A stretch of DNA of 64,000 nucleotides, from positions 318,582,250-318,646,249 of the forward strand of contig JAUPFV010000001.1 of NCBI GenBank assembly GCA_036936605.1. The letters are read 5' to 3'. A program made the position numbers and the translations under genes. Under the pieces are notes generated by a model that was given only the letters and a program-made list of their open reading frames with translations, made no database searches and was not told the DNA's origin. Below, piece after piece: positions 60,655-64,000 of this stretch (position 1 is its first letter; each line of letters begins with the position of its first letter). This DNA is from Limnanthes douglasii subsp. nivea. Taxonomy: Eukaryota; Streptophyta; Magnoliopsida; Brassicales; Limnanthaceae.

Positions 60655-61158
60655 TGGTGAGGATAAAAGTAGCCTGAGGGTAGGCTAGTAATTTTGAGTG
60701 GAGTTTTAAGGCGGCGTAAGGGTGTTTCACGGTGGTGTGGTGGTGTTTAAAGGTGTTTTAAGATATTTCAGGGTGTTTCAAAGTGTTTCAAGGGTGGAGA
60801 GAGAATTAAGCAGCCTGGCAGCAGTTAATTTTTCTTACCCATAGTTAATGCTGGTGGTTGGGTATTTATAGTGTGAAATTTGGGCCCTTATGGGCTTTCG
60901 GGTCAAGTTTAATGGACCCGGGTCATGTTTAAAGACCCATGAATTTTAAGCAGATGTACAGGTAGCTTAGTCAGATAGTGATTAGGTTTTTTAGTACTTT
61001 AGTCATAGTTTGAACTGCCTTATGTTTGCAGTGTTCAAAGTCATCTGTTCGGTTCAACCAGTGCTGTTCGAACTGAAGTCATGGAGTCTGTCCGAATTTA
61101 CGGGGTGATTTTACTTTGGACTACCCTTCCGGGTAGCTCTTCGAATTCGGACTCATCA
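60655..61158 (-). repeat. 3' LTR of element T (complete)
   Basis: On the plus strand it runs from TGGTGAGGATAAAAG to ggactcatca. On the minus strand the LTR therefore starts TGATGAGTCCG and ends ATCCTCACCA. Directly to the right is the complement of a polypurine tract, which makes this the 3' LTR of a minus-strand element extending beyond the window. Length is 504 bp. Confidence 0.82.
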
Positions 61159-61174
61159 GGAGCCCCTTTTTTAG
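61159..61174 (-). other. Polypurine tract of element T
   Basis: On the minus strand ctaaaaaaggggctcc precedes the LTR start TGATGAG. It is the same as at 36400-36415. Confidence 0.75.
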
Positions 61175-61316
61175 GTATTTGAACAAGTGTCCTTGTTAAA
61201 GAACTGAAAAACAGTCCGATTGAAGAAGTGGTTTTCCAATTCGAAGAGAATCTAGATAGGCCCGGACAGCCCAACCGTTATGAATTCCAAACGGTTCTTT
61301 GTCAGAGGTAGTGGGA

Positions 61317-61493
61317 CACGTGTCACACCCTGGTTGGTCACTTCAGCCGTTTTTTCATCTGGAAAATCGCATCACTTTATTGAACAAGTAACTTCTTTAA
61401 ATGCTTTTGATGATGTCAGCGCCGTTTTTTAATCATTGTCCAACCTTTCGGATTCTCCTAGGAATCAAACTCTTTTTTACATTTACTATAAAT
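61317..61493 (+). promoter_or_regulatory. G-box and TATA box ahead of the intact T antisense ORF
   Basis: ggacacgtgtcac (CACGTG at 61317-61322) lies 165 bp before tataaat (61487-61493), which is 96 bp before the ATG at 61589. The block cttcagccgttttttcatc lies between them. The T-type fragment at 36068-36246 has the same arrangement. Confidence 0.62.
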
Positions 61494-61588
61494 TCCATTT
61501 GTCTTTCACAGTTTCATTTTCACTTTTACTTTGTCATTTCACTCAAAACTTCATCTCTCTAAAACTTCAAACCTTCCTTAGTTGTTTT

Positions 61589-64000
61589 ATGTTCACAGCA
61601 AGAACAGCTCTAATCAAGGGTGGCTGGCTCAATCTTTCAGAACTAGAGAAAGCTCAAAGGGTTGAAAAAGAGAAGAGACTTGCAGCAGGGCTTCCAGCGT
61701 CGCGTGCTGAAAATCCAGCCCCTTCAATCGAAGAATCTGATAGAGGTTCGTCGTCTTCGAAAGGTACGAAACCTAGAAAACTCTTTCAATCAACACTCTC
61801 CCCAATAGTTTTTGGCTCATCAGTCCAAGAGTCAATCCCCACTGTCGAACCGGGGGTCGCTGTTACAAGTGTTAGGAAGAAAACCACTTTTATTGCTATG
61901 GGGTCCGACTCCGATCATTCTCCAGACAAGCTGATCATGAAAAGACCAAGTAGACTGGTTAAGGGACTCTCCTCAAAAAATACCAGTGAGTCAGGGTCCG
62001 GGACAACTGTTAGGACCCTCCGGGAGAGGCCGGTTGGTCCGGAGGCTAGCAGTCCACTACCTCCTAAGGAAACTTCGACCTCAGAAGCTCAAACTGAGGT
62101 GAGAACTCAGAAACATACAACGAGCCGCCAGTCCGGAGGATCAGCTATGCCGAGCTTCATCCCTCCCCGGGCTGTTTCTGCAGAAGCTCCCCCAACAGTA
62201 ATGGAGGAGAGGATGGAAGACTCCACTGAGAAGGTCAGGTTTGAGTCCGAGTCTTCCGGACAAGCTGAAACTGCTATAGTTGTTGCCAAGAAAGGCAAAG
62301 AGGACTTGTACCTGAGCCGTCCGGATCTGCCGGAGAGCCTTGAAGGGAAAGTTGGGCCCTGCTTTCACAAGGTAGAATTTAAGTATCTTTTGTCTTTGTT
62401 AAAAACCAAGTACATGTTTATTCATACTAGAGACTTGGGACGGCTTCGCACTAAGTGGGGGATCCCTGAAAACGTAAAGATCCGAATTCCCATCGATCCG
62501 GAAACCCCGATGGATTGGAAGAGAAACGAGATTGTCTTTTTTACGGAGCTGTTCAATTGGGGACTCAGGTTCCGATTGGATCCGGAGATAGTGCGCTATT
62601 TCCATTTAGTCAAGCTATGCCCATCACAGTTGAGCCCCAACGGATGGTACACCTTGATGTCATGCATTATGGCGTCCAGGCTGTCCGGAATCCCTCTTCC
62701 CATGGAAGAGTTTGCTGCTGTGGCTAGTCTATGCAAACATCACCAGTTCCCCTTTTATCACTTTAATATGGGGAACAATCTGAAAGCCGTCGATGATCTC
62801 CTGGAATCGGAGAATAAATGGAGGAGCCAGTTCTTGTTTATAAGTGGCTCATGGGAGAATGGGAAGAAGATTAAGGTTGGGGAGAATCCTAGCCTTCTTC
62901 GAAGTAGATGGAGAAGCGATCGTAAGTTCTTTCCTTAAGTTTCTGTTCGAATCTTCCCTTCTTTAAGATTTCACTAACTAGTTATTCTTTTGTTTTATTA
63001 GAACTGCCAAAAGAGTTCGGAGACTATCTGAAAGCCGGACAGGTCACCTGTGGCAAGATAAATGCATGGGCCGCAGAGAACTGGGAGAACCGGTTTCACA
63101 AGGCTTTCACTTCGGGGAACTTGGCGAGATCTCACCTGTGGAACACCACAGGTCGAAGAGATTTAACATGGGAGGAGTTCTCCACCCCTCCTGATGATGA
63201 CATAGTGCTGAGAAGGTCTCATGAGCTAGATGGGACCCTTTTCCTCCCTCTCCGGGCCAAAGCCCCAAGTAAAATGAAGGGCCAGAAGAAGAAAAGGAGG
63301 AAAACAGCAGCGGATACGGAGAAAAAAGCTCCAACTGACACAGAGGTGCCAGTCCCAGCTCAAGTTGATGCAAACCTTCTTCAGGTGGTAGAAGTGGAAA
63401 GTAAGAAACACGGAGAGACTCCCTCAAAACCTTCAAGGGCCTCCAAACGAACTCGCAAGCAAACGAGTGACAGTGCTGATAAGGAGGCCAAAAAGAAGAA
63501 GATTTCTCAAGAAGAAGAGTTTGCTCCCCGGGATCCGGAGCCCACTTTCCCTATCGATCCAACGTTGGCTGAAGAGATCCCGGAGAATCTTAACGAAGGG
63601 ATTCCAAGGGAACTCCATACTGATGAGATTGAAAGGGGAGAGATCAATATGGACGAAGTGGATGTCACCGGCCTGGGTCCTCTGGGTGATTACTTTCTTG
63701 GTCTGTCAAGAGATGAGTTTGCTGGGCCATATGTTCCCCCAAGCAGCTCCAACACAGTAAACTTCAACGGTAAGACTTTCTTGGTCTCCAGCGAGAGAGA
63801 TGTTATAGCTCATTCCCTCCTGAGCAACGTACAACCAGTACTTACCCTAGAGAGGCAAGTCCAGAGTCAGGCAGAAACCATCAGAGAACTTAAGTCTGAG
63901 AAGGAGAAACTGTCCGATGACCTCAGGACTGCCACTACTAAGGTTGACTTGCTCAAGGAGTCGAACGAACAGCTGAAGAAGAGTCAAAATGAAAGCAACA
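61589..64000 (+). CDS. Intact antisense extra ORF of element T (runs off the window)
   Basis: Two exons, 61589-62921 and 63002-64000+, with an 80-bp intron (cgtaagt ... ttttattag). The joined frame is open for 777 codons to the window edge. I chose ATG 61589 because the related genes also start MFTA/MFTT. Order in the protein: GGWLNLSELEKAQ (about 10-25); Ser/Thr-rich, low-complexity part to about 235; central domain about 240-440 (RTKWGIPENVKIRIPIDPE, ELFNWGLRFRLDPEIVRYF, CPSQLSPNGWYTLMSCIMAS, FISGSWENGKK); after the intron KEFGDYLKAGQVTCG and NLARSHLW; Lys-rich, nuclear-signal-like stretches (KMKGQKKKRRK, KEAKKKKI); acidic part; and a coiled coil at the end (LERQVQSQAETIRELKSEKE). G+C is well above the neighbouring DNA. 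No catalytic motif is recognised. It resembles proteins annotated as putative gypsy-type transposon proteins, of unknown function. Confidence 0.82.
62922..63001 (+). other. Intron of the T antisense ORF
   Basis: GT at 62922-62923 and AG at 63000-63001. The upstream codon ends after one base (phase 1). Without splicing the frame stops within a few codons of the donor (TAA near 62936), while spliced it stays open to 64000. The same codon and phase hold the 43387-43424 gap in G. Confidence 0.8.

Larger units (their letters stand above)
50056..61117 (+). repeat. Copy C of the large direct repeat
   Basis: Matches copy B (24727-35788) at a constant offset of 25,329 bp, and copy A up to 60654. To the left it continues into the complete ATG101, and to the right into the rest of the T element. 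It therefore looks like the least rearranged copy. Confidence 0.93.

Noticed and set aside
62107..62727. Minus-strand and third-frame ORFs inside the T gene
   Set aside because: The plus-strand frame continues over 777 codons with matches to G and P. The others are shadows.
1..64000. CRISPR arrays, bacterial operons, rRNA or plasmid features
   Set aside because: No spaced short repeats or prokaryotic genes are present. Introns and plant retrotransposons show that it is plant nuclear DNA.

Overview
This is nuclear DNA of a flowering plant, most likely a eudicot. The evidence is a seven-exon gene for the autophagy protein ATG101 in its plant form, AT-rich intergenic DNA, plant-type Ty3/gypsy and L1-type retrotransposons, and tRNA-derived SINEs. 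I see no bacterial, organellar, rRNA or CRISPR content. The species cannot be named from the sequence.

The window is built on three direct copies of one segment, called A, B and C here. The segment holds the 3' exons of ATG101, about 2.7 kb of AT-rich downstream DNA, and the 3' side of a minus-strand Ty3/gypsy element (element M). The offset from A to B is 24,679 bp at the left end, and from B to C it is 25,329 bp throughout. Copy A (1 to 10315) starts inside an ATG101 exon at the window edge and leads into a complete M element (3629 to about 23903). A second gypsy element, P (12050 to 22062, plus strand), is inserted in the gag-pol region of that M. Copy B (24727 to 35788) has a sharp break at each end, and its ATG101 is cut off inside exon 5. 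Copy C (50056 to 61117) is attached to the only complete ATG101 gene, 48817 to 50910. In B and C, but not in A, a third gypsy element T sits in the reverse-transcriptase region of M.

Between B and C (35789 to 48816) lie a rearranged second T-type fragment, AT-rich DNA, two oppositely oriented SINEs with target-site duplications, a possible hAT element, and an L1-type LINE split by the 3' end of a fourth gypsy element, G. In C the T element runs off the right end of the window.

The most interesting signal is shared by all four gypsy families (M, P, T, G). Each carries, next to its 3' LTR and antisense to gag-pol, an extra gene for a related protein. Its N-terminus is GGWLNLSELE-like where preserved. 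Then come a central domain with the pattern LFNWGLRFxLDPEI, a lysine/acidic linker and a coiled coil. The T and G genes have an intron at the same codon and phase, and the P gene probably does too. In every family a CACGTG G-box lies 115 to 180 bp upstream of a TATA box ahead of the gene. Antisense extra ORFs are known in Tat-lineage Ty3/gypsy elements, so the class is not new. The conserved promoter layout and the uninterrupted 777-codon T copy deserve attention. All gag-pol regions seen here are broken.
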